NCBI RefSeq assembly: GCF_020172085.1
Contig: NZ_JAIVAT010000003.1
Location: 186,001 to 250,000 of the forward strand
Direction of reading: 5' to 3'
DNA from: Rossellomorea aquimaris
GTDB lineage: Bacteria > Bacillota > Bacilli > Bacillales > Bacillaceae_B
Length of the DNA stretch: 64,000 nucleotides
Of the stretch, positions 7,588-15,846 are shown piece by piece. The stretch's first letter is position 1, and each line of letters begins with the position of its first letter. A program made the position numbers and the translations under genes. The notes beneath the pieces are model-generated. The model saw only the letters and a program-made list of their open reading frames with translations, was not told where the DNA came from and did not search any database.

Positions 7588-8358
7588 TTACTTCATACTT
7601 TTTAAAGATACTTTTGCCGAGAGTTGGGCAACCATCTTTCTAGGAAATAATCTAGGAGATTGAGCCAGGAAATAATTTTTCTTACCGTCAATGGCATAAC
7701 TCTTTCCCTGATCAATGCCTTTTAAAGCTGTTTGCACGACTTGTTTGGGCGTTCTCGTAACACTTGGAGTAGGATCTCCTGCTGACTGAAAGAAGTTTGT
7801 ATCGGTCGGGCCTGGGCAAATGGCAAAAAAGGTAATACCTTTAGAACGATATTCTTCTGCTAGGGATTCCGTAAAGGACAAAACAAATGATTTTGTTGCA
7901 GAATATACGGCCATGTAAGGTACTGGTTGAAATGAAACGATAGAAGCTACATTTATTATCGTTCCTTCTCCTTTCTTCACCATCGTGGGAAGAAATTCAT
8001 GTGTCAGATCGACAATCGTTTGTACATTCACTGTTACTTGCTTATGGTCCATTTCTTTAGGGTTACCCAAAAATTCACCTGATGTTCCAAAGCCAGCATT
8101 GTTTACTAAATAATCAATTTCTAAGCCTTTCTCTTTCAACTTCTCACTAATATCTCTGGCTGCATATTCAACACTTAAATCGGCTGTGACGACTGTTGCC
8201 TCCACTTTATATTTATGAATAATCTCTTCAGCTAATTGATCAAGTGCCTCTTTATTTCTTGCAACCAATACCACATTCATCCCTTTTTTGGCTAATTGGT
8301 ACGAGAATTCTTTCCCTATTCCTGAAGATGCTCCAGTAATTAATGCCGTTTTTTTCAT
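7588..8358 (-). CDS. Short-chain dehydrogenase/reductase (SDR)
   Basis: A classical SDR of ~256 residues. The cofactor motif TGASSGIG is at the N-terminus, NNAGFG and INVASIVS lie in the middle, and the catalytic YSATKSF and CPGPTDTNFF follow. The protein resembles DltE/YqjQ-type enzymes of Bacilli. Two adjacent ATGs exist (8361 and 8358), and the second is better spaced from AGGGGA. It is probably the first gene of a two-gene operon with the ADC-like gene. Substrate not predictable. Confidence 0.88.
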   Translation of the reverse strand: MKKTALITGASSGIGKEFSYQLAKKGMNVVLVARNKEALDQLAEEIIHKYKVEATVVTADLSVEYAARDISEKLKEKGLEIDYLVNNAGFGTSGEFLGNPKEMDHKQVTVNVQTIVDLTHEFLPTMVKKGEGTIINVASIVSFQPVPYMAVYSATKSFVLSFTESLAEEYRSKGITFFAICPGPTDTNFFQSAGDPTPSVTRTPKQVVQTALKGIDQGKSYAIDGKKNYFLAQSPRLFPRKMVAQLSAKVSLKSMK

Positions 8359-8361
8359 CAT

Positions 8362-8728
8362 TGTTCCCCTTTCTTTTTCAAAATGTAACTTCTCCGTAAT
8401 TTGATTAACAGTTAATAGGAGTAAGATAATATTTTACCGGGCAGAATCACTAACTATTTTTCATAAAAGGATACATTCACGAAAGCAAGTGATCGCTTTT
8501 TCTTACAATCCAATCATCCAATAAAATATTTAGGTTTATATGTTTAAGTGTTTAAACGTATAATAATTAAATTCGAGCATATTGTCAATTAATTAGAGTT
8601 ATCCTTGTTTCTTAATTATTCAATACGGTCAGGTCATACAGACTTTGTCTTATATAAATATAAAAATTATTAAATTGGTACATGGAGATAAATAGTTCAA
8701 TAGTTTTATTGAAAAGAGAGTACCGGCA
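8362..8728. other. Intergenic control region upstream of the SDR/ADC-like operon
   Basis: AT-rich and without a credible gene. It holds the palindrome described at 8536-8563. Confidence 0.5.
8536..8563. promoter_or_regulatory. Palindromic candidate operator of the SDR operon
   Basis: A 28-bp inverted repeat with 11 of 14 positions matching: TTATATGTTTAA, then GTGT, then TTAAACGTATAA. It has the size and symmetry of a TetR-type operator. The nearby TetR gene (9813-10379) has a different palindrome, so the binder is unknown. Confidence 0.45.
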
Positions 8729-9802
8729 TTATCCACTTACTTTTCTCATTAATGACTCAACAGGCCCCCTCTTGAAGGTTTTTCTCCACCAAGTCGATGT
8801 AACTGTAGAAAATAGACAGAAAATCAACGCAATAGTAACAGCGAAAGGCAAGGTGTTCTCTGCCAGTCCTCCAAACATAAAGAAAACAGCCAAGACGAGA
8901 AAATGTCCAATATAGAGGGTAAGGGCAAGCTGGCCCGTGTATACAAATGCTTGAATGACAGCTGTTTCTCTCCATTTTTCAGAAATCATAATACATAGAA
9001 GGATTACGATGATTGCAGTGCTTGTGCTGGAAATCATGTAAAGCAGGGTGGGGGGCATCGGTTTCGTGTCGAATAAATAATACGCAATCTCACGACCCAT
9101 GGCCGGTTCAGAGAGTTTGATGAGAGTATAGGAAGCAGCTTCTGTTATGACAAACGTGAAGAGTGAAACAGATATCATTTTTTTCCGGATCGAATGATTT
9201 TGAACATTGATCCTTCCCACCCACATCCCAAACAACAGGAAGGCAGACCAGGGGAAAATGGGATGGTATCCGTTATAGAAGAGGTTACTGATGAATCCTT
9301 TCCAAGACCAAAACAACTCGTAGTGCTGAAAAGTCGCATCCCAACCAAACTCATAGTTCAAGAGAAGCTGGCCGATCTGTGAGGTCAGAACAATTCCGAC
9401 AGTGGCGATGATTAATTGTCTGGAGGAAGCCACAATGAAAAAGGAAGCAATGAACATATAAAAGGCATAATAATGAAGGATGTCCGCGCTCCATTGCATG
9501 AGAAATAGAATCATCCCCAGAACGAATAAAAACAATGAACGTCTCCATATCATCTTCCGATATTCCTTAGAGGGAGTACCACTCATCCGTGCTTTCTTAG
9601 TCATTAAAGATATACCGATTCCTGCAAGGATCACGAAAATGGCCGATGCACGGCCTTCAAGTAAACCAGTGATGGTCTTTAACCATTCAGGGCCATTTCC
9701 TTCTGCATTCATTGATATCTTATAATTGACAATCACCATTCCTAGTATGGCTAAGGCACGAGCCATATCGAAGCCAATGATTCGTTTTGCTGATTTCTCC
9801 AT
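8729..9802 (-). CDS. DUF418 multipass membrane protein (YeiB-like)
   Basis: A ~357-residue membrane protein with about ten predicted helices. The N-terminal RIIGFDMARALAILGMVIVNY and the C-terminal TGQLALTLYIGHFLV ... FKRGPVESLMRK match DUF418/YeiB-like proteins, which are distantly related to membrane acyltransferases. The ATG at 9802 has GAGGTG 6 nt upstream, which is better than the in-frame GTG at 9811. It starts 10 nt after the tetR stop and forms an operon with it. Its biochemical role is unknown. Operon context suggests a TetR-controlled envelope or efflux-like function. Confidence 0.8.
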   Translation of the reverse strand: MEKSAKRIIGFDMARALAILGMVIVNYKISMNAEGNGPEWLKTITGLLEGRASAIFVILAGIGISLMTKKARMSGTPSKEYRKMIWRRSLFLFVLGMILFLMQWSADILHYYAFYMFIASFFIVASSRQLIIATVGIVLTSQIGQLLLNYEFGWDATFQHYELFWSWKGFISNLFYNGYHPIFPWSAFLLFGMWVGRINVQNHSIRKKMISVSLFTFVITEAASYTLIKLSEPAMGREIAYYLFDTKPMPPTLLYMISSTSTAIIVILLCIMISEKWRETAVIQAFVYTGQLALTLYIGHFLVLAVFFMFGGLAENTLPFAVTIALIFCLFSTVTSTWWRKTFKRGPVESLMRKVSG

Positions 9803-9812
9803 TCCAATCACC

Positions 9813-10379
9813 TCATTGAAAGATACTTTTTACAGAGAAAGCCCAAATCGCCGTCGGATCAAAGGAATACTCTTCGTTTGAATATTTGTCTAATCCGTCT
9901 ACGATGATGGTCAAAAATTCCGCCTTTGTTTGAATCTCATGCTCCGAAAGTAATTCATAATCACGTGCTAATTGTAAAAGTGTCACGAATCCATTCAGGA
10001 ATTCATCTAAAACCTTCTTTAGTGCCTGAGCGTAATAAGAATTCCGCGTGCTCAACACGTAATACTCGTTCATAATCTTGTTGTAATAGGGATCCTGGAG
10101 CTGTTTATTCATCATGCTCACACCATCGTCTGTGAGCTTGGTCATGAAGTTTTCTTTCGTGTATTCCTGATGATTGAAAAAGTTGGTGAAGTTTATTTCT
10201 TCAATGATGTAATCGAATAACGTTTGAATGAGCTTTTCCTTTGAGCTGAAATAATAATAGATGGCGGGCTTTGTGATCCCTATTTCTTTCGCAATAAAAG
10301 ACATGCTCGTTTGATCGAAGCCTTTCTCAGCAAATAGTCGATAGGAAGTATTGAGAATGTTTGTGTATTTTTCTGACAT
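9813..10379 (-). CDS. TetR/AcrR-family repressor
   Basis: 188 residues. The N-terminal helix-turn-helix has the typical pattern ILNTSYRLFAEKGFDQTSMSFIAKE, with GITKPAIYYYFSSKEKL as the recognition helix region. The C-terminal helices form the ligand domain, with no family specificity visible. It is the first gene of an operon with the DUF418 protein. A perfect-looking operator lies 20 bp upstream, so autoregulation is likely. The ligand is unknown. Confidence 0.9.
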   Translation of the reverse strand: MSEKYTNILNTSYRLFAEKGFDQTSMSFIAKEIGITKPAIYYYFSSKEKLIQTLFDYIIEEINFTNFFNHQEYTKENFMTKLTDDGVSMMNKQLQDPYYNKIMNEYYVLSTRNSYYAQALKKVLDEFLNGFVTLLQLARDYELLSEHEIQTKAEFLTIIVDGLDKYSNEEYSFDPTAIWAFSVKSIFQ

Positions 10380-10398
10380 GAAGAACGTCCTTTCTTTA

Positions 10399-10418
10399 TT
10401 TACTTACCGGTAGGTAAA
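10399..10418. promoter_or_regulatory. TetR operator palindrome
   Basis: TTTACTTACCGGTAGGTAAA is a near-perfect 20-bp inverted repeat placed just upstream of tetR. The TACCGGTA core is typical of TetR-family operators. Confidence 0.7.
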
Positions 10419-10500
10419 TGGTAACTTGATAGGGAATTATTGTCAATGTTTTCTTGGGAAGCATTCCTTCCATGTTGTTCTTGAAAATATTCTAAAAATG

Positions 10501-10544
10501 AAAAAGCCAGGGAAATATCAATTTTGATATCTTCCTGGCTTTTA
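10501..10544 (-). terminator. Terminator of the second SDR gene
   Basis: AAAAAGCCAGG...CCTGGCTTTT with an inner ATATCA/TGATAT stem. It lies just behind the minus-strand SDR stop. Confidence 0.75.
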
Positions 10545-10571
10545 TCCATCATGTTTTACCTATCGAGACGC

Positions 10572-11426
10572 TTACTTCCCTAACATACTCGACACCACAA
10601 AATTCGTTTGAAGCAATCCTGTTGGGTCTGCTTGTGTTTTATATTTAGTAAAATCGGAAGACCATTTAGACGTTCTGATTCTAAGTGGCAGCTGTTCTGC
10701 TTTCAGTTGCTCTACGACGACATTGGCGATTTCCTCTGGAGTTTGAAAAATACCATCGACGCGATCCGTTCTTTGACCCATATAATCATTCAATACTTGT
10801 TCATAATCATCCTTTTGGAACCCGCCCGACTTGTCGATATCGGAAAGAATGGTGTTGGCGAATTCAGATGTGATACCACCCGGTTCTACCACCATGAATT
10901 CAACGCCAAAGTAAGGTGTCACATACGTGGCCAGGCTTTCATAGTACCCCTCAATCGCGAATTTAGAAGCACAGTAAATTTCATTCAACGGCTGTCCAAC
11001 CAGTCCTCCTACGGAAGAAATTGAGACAATCCGTCCTTGTTGTCTTTCTCTCATATACGGCAGTACTGCTTTCGTACACCGGATCGGGCCGAAGGTATTA
11101 ATATCAAATACATTCTGGTATTCTTCCTCCGTGCTTTGTTCTGTGGTCTTAATGAAACCAACACCTGCGTTATTGATGAAAAGGTCGATGTGGCCATCCT
11201 TCTCAATGACGGTCTGTACGGCACGGTCGATGGAATCTTGTGATTGAACATCTAGTTGTAAAAGTTCAATATTTAATCCGGATTCCTGTAACTCAGTGAT
11301 CGGAGTTCCTTTGTCCAGATTTCTCATTGTCGCATATACTTTCCAACCATCTTTCGCTAAAGCTTCACTTAGTCCAAGTCCTAAACCTGTTGATGTTCCG
11401 GTTACTACTGCGATTTTGTTTTCCAT
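10572..11426 (-). CDS. SDR-family oxidoreductase
   Basis: 284 residues. The cofactor site VTGTSTGLG is at the start. INNAGVG, then SISSVGG, and YCASKFAIEG supplies the Tyr-x3-Lys pair. PGG follows. A C-terminal extension to ~280 residues fits the group of SDRs with a mobile lid. The gene is monocistronic, ends in its own terminator, and is divergent from a MerR-family regulator that probably controls it. Substrate unknown. Confidence 0.87.
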   Translation of the reverse strand: MENKIAVVTGTSTGLGLGLSEALAKDGWKVYATMRNLDKGTPITELQESGLNIELLQLDVQSQDSIDRAVQTVIEKDGHIDLFINNAGVGFIKTTEQSTEEEYQNVFDINTFGPIRCTKAVLPYMRERQQGRIVSISSVGGLVGQPLNEIYCASKFAIEGYYESLATYVTPYFGVEFMVVEPGGITSEFANTILSDIDKSGGFQKDDYEQVLNDYMGQRTDRVDGIFQTPEEIANVVVEQLKAEQLPLRIRTSKWSSDFTKYKTQADPTGLLQTNFVVSSMLGK

Positions 11427-11621
11427 TATGAATCATCCTTTTCTATTATTTTTCTCGTATATAAATCATTTCCTATGAAATATCTCTACATTTTTTGCCG
11501 TGAACATTTGCTTTTGTAAGTAAGTTCAACTGATTCCACCTTTATATCATTCACCTTTTATGCTTGATAGAATCCCCCCAATCAAAAATAAAATCAAGTT
11601 GATAATCCAAACTATAAATGG

Positions 11622-11635
11622 TAAAGTGCACTTTA
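11622..11635. promoter_or_regulatory. Perfect 14-bp palindrome before the MerR gene
   Basis: TAAAGTGCACTTTA lies in the divergent SDR-merR spacer, 38 nt before the merR start. It is a candidate MerR-family operator. MerR proteins usually bind between -35 and -10, but no clear promoter pair was assigned. Confidence 0.5.
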
Positions 11636-11673
11636 ACGCAAGTGCTAATGTTTGGATTTTTTGGAGGGATGGC

Positions 11674-12051
11674 ATGTATACGATGAAGCAAGTGACACAA
11701 CAGACGGGGTTAACCGCTCCCACGCTCAGATATTATGAAAAAGAGAACCTTCTTCCTCCTGTTGAGAGGGATGAAAATGGATTAAGGATCTATAGCGATT
11801 TAAATGTTAGATCCATTTTATTTATTAAAGCCTTAAGGGCCACTGCGATGCCCATCAGGGAAATTAAGAAATATGTCCAACTATATAAAGGGGGAGAGGA
11901 AACCCTTCAATTACGAAAAAATATATTAGAGGAACACAAGATGAGGGTGGAAGAGAATCTTAGGGATCAGGCAAATAATTTAGAAAAAATTAAAGAGAAG
12001 TTAGAAATGTATGATCAATATGTAAGGTCCAGAGGGGACAGTGAAAATTAA
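11674..12051 (+). CDS. MerR-family transcriptional regulator
   Basis: 125 residues from the ATG at 11674, which has GGAGG 6 nt upstream. A longer in-frame start at 11560 lacks a ribosome site and runs through the operator. The N-terminus MKQVTQQTGLTAPTLRYYEKENLLPP is the classic MerR winged helix. Next come RIYSDLNVRSILFIKALR and a coiled coil (~80-120) for dimerisation. There are no Cys pairs for metals, so it is more likely an organic-stress sensor like those paired with SDR/aldehyde enzymes in Bacillus. It is divergent from the SDR gene. Confidence 0.88.
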   Translation: MYTMKQVTQQTGLTAPTLRYYEKENLLPPVERDENGLRIYSDLNVRSILFIKALRATAMPIREIKKYVQLYKGGEETLQLRKNILEEHKMRVEENLRDQANNLEKIKEKLEMYDQYVRSRGDSEN

Positions 12052-12109
12052 GAGGGGAAATGGGATTCTTTATCTTGATGGGAGAAATCTGGTTCATAAC
12101 GCAGATAGA

Positions 12110-12160
12110 AAAAGCCTGGGGAAAAGCTGCTTGAACAGTATTCTCCAGGCTTATTTTATT
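12110..12160. terminator. Shared terminator between merR and the NmrA-like gene
   Basis: AAGCCTGG...CCAGGCTT with T-rich flanks on both strands, between convergent genes. Confidence 0.7.
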
Positions 12161-12162
12161 TA

Positions 12163-13023
12163 TTAGAGCTTTTTGTAATGATCGGTGATAAAGCTCTTTA
12201 TATCTTCAGGATATTCCCCGGTGAGAAGTTGGACATCATCTGTTATTTCATCCATTAAGTTCATTTCCGCCGCAACATATAAAGAGGCGAGTACCTTCCC
12301 GAAGCCTTTAGGCTCATCGTATGTTCTGGCAAATTCCTCAGCCGACATTGGATCATAGGCAATGGAAGAGCTACTTACTTCACTCAGAATGTCTGCCAGT
12401 TCAATCATGGTGTATGCTTTTCTTCCTGTTAAGGTGAATCGGCCTCCGTAAAAGTCCGGTTTCATGGCAAGTTGAATGACGGCTTTGGCAATGTCTTTTC
12501 TTGAAATGAATGAGATTCTCCCATCCCCAACTGGATACAATAAGCGTTTTCGTTCCACTAATTCAGGGAGGTAAGGGGGAAGGGGATCAAGGTACATGGC
12601 ATTACGAACGAGTGTGTAATCCAGGTCACTTGATGCAAGCCTTCTTGCAGCATAGCCAAAAAAAGGACTCATTTTAAAAGGATTATTCTCTTGGTCTGCC
12701 ATGAAACCAACAAAAATAAACTGTTTGACCTTAGCATCTTCAGCAGCCTGAATCGCGTTTTCGAATTCCTCAATCCTGACTGTATTAGGAAAAGAAATAC
12801 TTGGAATATAAAGAAGGACGTCTGTATTTTTAAATGCTTCAACCATTGAATGATAGTCAGTATAATCTGCTTTTCTGACGTCTACTCCTTGAGCGGCATA
12901 CTGAGATGCCTTTTCAGGACTTCTGACAGATAGCACAATTTGATCAGGAGTGAACTCTTTCAACGCTTCTTCTGTGATTTTTGTACCCAATTGACCTGTG
13001 GCTGCAGTAATATTTATGTTCAT
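12163..13023 (-). CDS. NmrA-like NAD(P)H-binding oxidoreductase
   Basis: 286 residues of the atypical SDR / NmrA group (QorB-like quinone reductases and redox sensors). The N-terminal ITAATGQLGTKI is the dinucleotide-binding loop. VRSPEKA and VRKADY follow, then LLYIPS and FIFVGFMAD. The usual Tyr-x3-Lys pair is not evident, as common in this group. GGAGG lies 7 nt upstream of the ATG. It lies downstream of the ADH gene on the same strand, with an ~110-nt gap, so co-transcription is possible but not shown. Confidence 0.83.
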   Translation of the reverse strand: MNINITAATGQLGTKITEEALKEFTPDQIVLSVRSPEKASQYAAQGVDVRKADYTDYHSMVEAFKNTDVLLYIPSISFPNTVRIEEFENAIQAAEDAKVKQFIFVGFMADQENNPFKMSPFFGYAARRLASSDLDYTLVRNAMYLDPLPPYLPELVERKRLLYPVGDGRISFISRKDIAKAVIQLAMKPDFYGGRFTLTGRKAYTMIELADILSEVSSSSIAYDPMSAEEFARTYDEPKGFGKVLASLYVAAEMNLMDEITDDVQLLTGEYPEDIKSFITDHYKKL

Positions 13024-13105
13024 TGTTCATCCTCCTTTTTCTTCCTATTCAAGACTATTTCAGTTGCTTTATAAACAACAAGATACTTCACTTTTAACCA
13101 AGAGA

Positions 13106-13125
13106 AGCCCTGTTACCACAGGGCT
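13106..13125 (-). terminator. Hairpin behind the zinc-type ADH gene
   Basis: An 8-bp stem, AGCCCTGT/ACAGGGCT, with a 4-nt loop, just past the ADH stop. The T-tail is weak on the minus strand, so termination may be partial. Confidence 0.45.
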
Positions 13126-13134
13126 ACTTTTAGC

Positions 13135-14163
13135 TTATTCAAATTTCTCTAACACAATCTTTCCAATAGATGAACCGGATTCAAGCATTCGATGGGCTTC
13201 TTTCATGTTTTCAGCGTTGATGGGTGATAGTTGTTTGTTTAGCGTTGTCTGAATGACGTTGTCGTCGATTAAATCGGCCACTTCGTTTAACAGTTGGTGC
13301 TGTTTGATCATGTCTTCTGTTTGGAACATCGGGCGTGTAAACATGAGCTCCCAGACAAACGTTGCACTTTTTGATTGCAACAGAGTAATGTTTACAGGTT
13401 CGTTGGTTTCTACGATGGAACAGATCTTACCTTGCGGCGAAATCACTTCCGCCATCCCGGCCCAATGTTTGCCTGTCGCATTTAGACAGAAGATATAGTC
13501 AACGGATGGAATCCCTAAATCTTTTAATTGGGGAGCGAATTCATGATAATGATTGATCGTATGGTCAGCACCGAATTCCTTAGCCCATTTGACCGTTTCG
13601 GGTCTTGAAGCCGTTCCAATTACCGTCAATCCTGCTCTTTTAGCCAGTTGAGTAGCGATCGATCCTACTCCGCCGGCAGCACCTATAATCAAAATGGATT
13701 TTCCTTCGTTTTGGCCCGGCTCAGGATGGATGTTCAAGCGATCAAATAAGGCTTCATATGCTGTGATCGTTGTAAGTGGCAGTGCAGCGGATTGAGCGAA
13801 CGATAGAGACTTCGGTTTCTTACCGACAATGCGCTCATCAATGAGATGAAACTCACTGTTTCCTCCTTGACGGGTAATATCTCCAGCATAGTACACTTCA
13901 TCTCCAGGCTTGAAGATTGTACAATCGGGACCGGTTGCTTCTACGACACCTGACACGTCCCATCCGAGAATTTTGGGTTCATCATGTTCTTCTCCGTTTG
14001 ACATGCGGATTTTGTAATCCACGGGATTCACCCCGATTGCCTCCACACGTACTAGTAAATCGCGATTAGAAGGGCGGGGTTTTTCTATCTCTAAGCCCAC
14101 TAGGCTTTCTTTCTGGTCAATTGGTAAATGTTTATATAGTCCTACAGCTTTCATTTTTTCCAT
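13135..14163 (-). CDS. Medium-chain dehydrogenase / quinone oxidoreductase (zinc-type ADH family)
   Basis: 342 residues. An N-terminal GroES-like domain carries RVEAIGVNPVDYKIR and GWDVSGVVEATG. The cofactor domain has ILIIGAAGGVGSIATQLAK and GTASRPETVKWAKEFGAD. The structural/catalytic zinc Cys sets are absent, as in quinone-oxidoreductase-type members. NADPH-dependent reduction of quinones or enones is the family's usual reaction. It is divergent from the HxlR regulator at 14439, and the spacer holds two palindromes. In Bacillus such pairs respond to reactive electrophiles. This is inference. Confidence 0.85.
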   Translation of the reverse strand: MEKMKAVGLYKHLPIDQKESLVGLEIEKPRPSNRDLLVRVEAIGVNPVDYKIRMSNGEEHDEPKILGWDVSGVVEATGPDCTIFKPGDEVYYAGDITRQGGNSEFHLIDERIVGKKPKSLSFAQSAALPLTTITAYEALFDRLNIHPEPGQNEGKSILIIGAAGGVGSIATQLAKRAGLTVIGTASRPETVKWAKEFGADHTINHYHEFAPQLKDLGIPSVDYIFCLNATGKHWAGMAEVISPQGKICSIVETNEPVNITLLQSKSATFVWELMFTRPMFQTEDMIKQHQLLNEVADLIDDNVIQTTLNKQLSPINAENMKEAHRMLESGSSIGKIVLEKFE

Positions 14164-14214
14164 AACATATTCACACCTTTACTTTTTATTAAACAAAACC
14201 GGTTATAAAGAATG

Positions 14215-14226
14215 GGTGATATCACC
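14215..14226. promoter_or_regulatory. 12-bp palindrome upstream of the ADH gene
   Basis: GGTGATATCACC, perfect. It lies 52 nt from the ADH start in the ADH/hxlR spacer. Confidence 0.4.
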
Positions 14227-14294
14227 TTTTTGTTGAACACGTTCATGTTAACCCATTTCATGATTGAATATAAGTACGCACATTTATGTGATGC

Positions 14295-14312
14295 AGTATC
14301 AAAATTGATACT
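14295..14312. promoter_or_regulatory. Candidate HxlR operator
   Basis: AGTATCAA-N2-TTGATACT, with perfect 8-bp arms. HxlR-family proteins are known to bind GTATC...GATAC-type repeats. The site is centred in the spacer between the ADH and hxlR genes. Confidence 0.65.
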
Positions 14313-14438
14313 TAGAAGGGATGGTTACAAGACGGAATGCCTTTTACATTTTTTCTATTGTTGTTCTGTGTTAAATTAATAGTCATATAAGTCGGAGAGC
14401 CACAATTCATTTGTGGATAAGGAACAGGAGTGTCTAAG

Positions 14439-14819
14439 ATGAGTACTGAACATAAACAAGACTCCCAGGGCAAACGATTTCTAAATCGCTATTCATGTCC
14501 GGTTGAAGGGACGGTCGACGTGATAGGAGGCAAATGGAAAAGCGTCATCATCTTTCATTTGCTGGATGGGAAGAAGAGATTCAACGAATTAAAGAGGTTA
14601 AATAGTGGAATTACTCACAGGATGTTAACGTTGCAGTTGAGAGAAATGGAATCCGATGGAATTGTTCATAGGGAAGTGTATCCCGTTGTTCCGCCAAAAG
14701 TGGAATATTCTCTCACTGAATTTGGTCAGTCTTTGAAGCCCATTATTTTGTTGATGTTTGAATGGGGAGAGGAAAATATGGAGAAGGTGTTAGGTCATCG
14801 AGGGTTGGAGAAGGAATAG
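14439..14819 (+). CDS. HxlR-family transcriptional regulator
   Basis: 126 residues from ATG 14439, 8 nt after GGAG. An in-frame GTG at 14430 is less well placed. [15 protein letters not shown] is the conserved HxlR N-terminus, with a Cys that senses electrophiles in several relatives. The winged helix follows: [21 protein letters not shown], then [15 protein letters not shown]. It is divergent from the ADH gene with a matching palindrome between them, so it likely regulates that gene and itself. Confidence 0.9.
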   Translation: MSTEHKQDSQGKRFLNRYSCPVEGTVDVIGGKWKSVIIFHLLDGKKRFNELKRLNSGITHRMLTLQLREMESDGIVHREVYPVVPPKVEYSLTEFGQSLKPIILLMFEWGEENMEKVLGHRGLEKE

Positions 14820-14859
14820 TAGGTCTTACCATACACGTTTCTTACAAGAAAATAGAGGA

Positions 14860-14898
14860 AAGAATCGCCCCTTTCGATTCAGAAATGGGGCGATTCTT
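14860..14898. terminator. Bidirectional terminator between hxlR and manA
   Basis: AAGAATCGCCCC / GGGGCGATTCTT, a 12-bp stem between convergent genes. Confidence 0.75.
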
Positions 14899-14904
14899 CA
14901 ATGA

Positions 14905-15846
14905 CTATTCATGAGACGCAATGATCTCCATCTGACCTTTCAATTGGAAATGTCCAGATCCTGACGGGAGAATGAAATGGTTTCCTTTCTGGACAGGATA
15001 TTCCTTCCCTTCGTGAAGCAGGGATCCTTCTCCGCTAATGATGGAGACGAGCATATAATGATCCAGTATATGTCCCTCATATGACTCGCTTACATCCCAT
15101 TTGTAAACGGAGAAATACGGGGAGTCTACAAGGCGGGTAACGAGAGATGGCCCCTGCTGTGAAATCCAACGTTTCGGTAATGCATCTTGATGAGGGATCG
15201 TCGTGACATCAATAGCCTGGTGAAGGTGGAGCTCCCGCTTCATCCCTTGGTCATCCACCCGGTCGAAATCATAGACGCGGTAAGTGGTGTCAGAGCTTTG
15301 CTGGGTCTCAAGAACCAATGTCCCCTTTCCAATCGCGTGGAGCGTTCCGCTTGGTACATGGAAGAAGTCGCCCGGTTTAATCGGTACCTTTCTTAATAAG
15401 TTGTTCCAGTTTCCTTCGCGGATGAGGTTAATAAATTCATCTTTCGTTGAGGCATTATGACCTAAAATGAGCTCAGCATCTTCTTCACAGTCGAGAATGT
15501 ACCAGCATTCGGTCTTTCCCAATTCTCCGTTGTTCTTCAACCCGTATTCGTCATCTGGATGGACTTGAACAGATAGATCTTGATTCGCATCGATGATTTT
15601 GGTGAGAAGAGGGAATTCCGGATAGTTGGAGTGTCCAAATAGTTCAGGATGTTCGTGCCACAAAGTGGCAAGAGAAGTATCTTTGAAATGACCGTTCATG
15701 ATGGTTGACGGTCCGTTGGGATGTGCCGAGATGGCCCAGCATTCCCCTGTGTATTGGCTGGGGATGCCATAGCCAAATGCCGTTTCCAGAGCATTTCCTC
15801 CCCAAATCCGTTCTTTGAATTGTGGTTGCAAGAATAATGGTTCCAT
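14905..15846 (-). CDS. manA: Mannose-6-phosphate isomerase, class I
   Basis: 313 residues, the short Bacillus type. FKERIWGG at the N-terminus, ECWAISAHP, and the cupin metal site VHPDDEYG with downstream GDFFHVPSGTLHAIG identify a type I phosphomannose isomerase. It converts mannose-6-P to fructose-6-P. Its ATG overlaps the stop of the glycerate kinase gene by one base (TAATG), so the two are translationally coupled. It supplies the exit for the mannose-6-P released by the GH38 enzyme encoded at 19966. Confidence 0.92.
   Translation of the reverse strand: MEPLFLQPQFKERIWGGNALETAFGYGIPSQYTGECWAISAHPNGPSTIMNGHFKDTSLATLWHEHPELFGHSNYPEFPLLTKIIDANQDLSVQVHPDDEYGLKNNGELGKTECWYILDCEEDAELILGHNASTKDEFINLIREGNWNNLLRKVPIKPGDFFHVPSGTLHAIGKGTLVLETQQSSDTTYRVYDFDRVDDQGMKRELHLHQAIDVTTIPHQDALPKRWISQQGPSLVTRLVDSPYFSVYKWDVSESYEGHILDHYMLVSIISGEGSLLHEGKEYPVQKGNHFILPSGSGHFQLKGQMEIIASHE

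Noticed and set aside
11560..11673. N-terminal extension of the MerR protein
   Set aside because: It crosses the palindrome and has no ribosome site. GGAGG stands 6 nt before ATG 11674.
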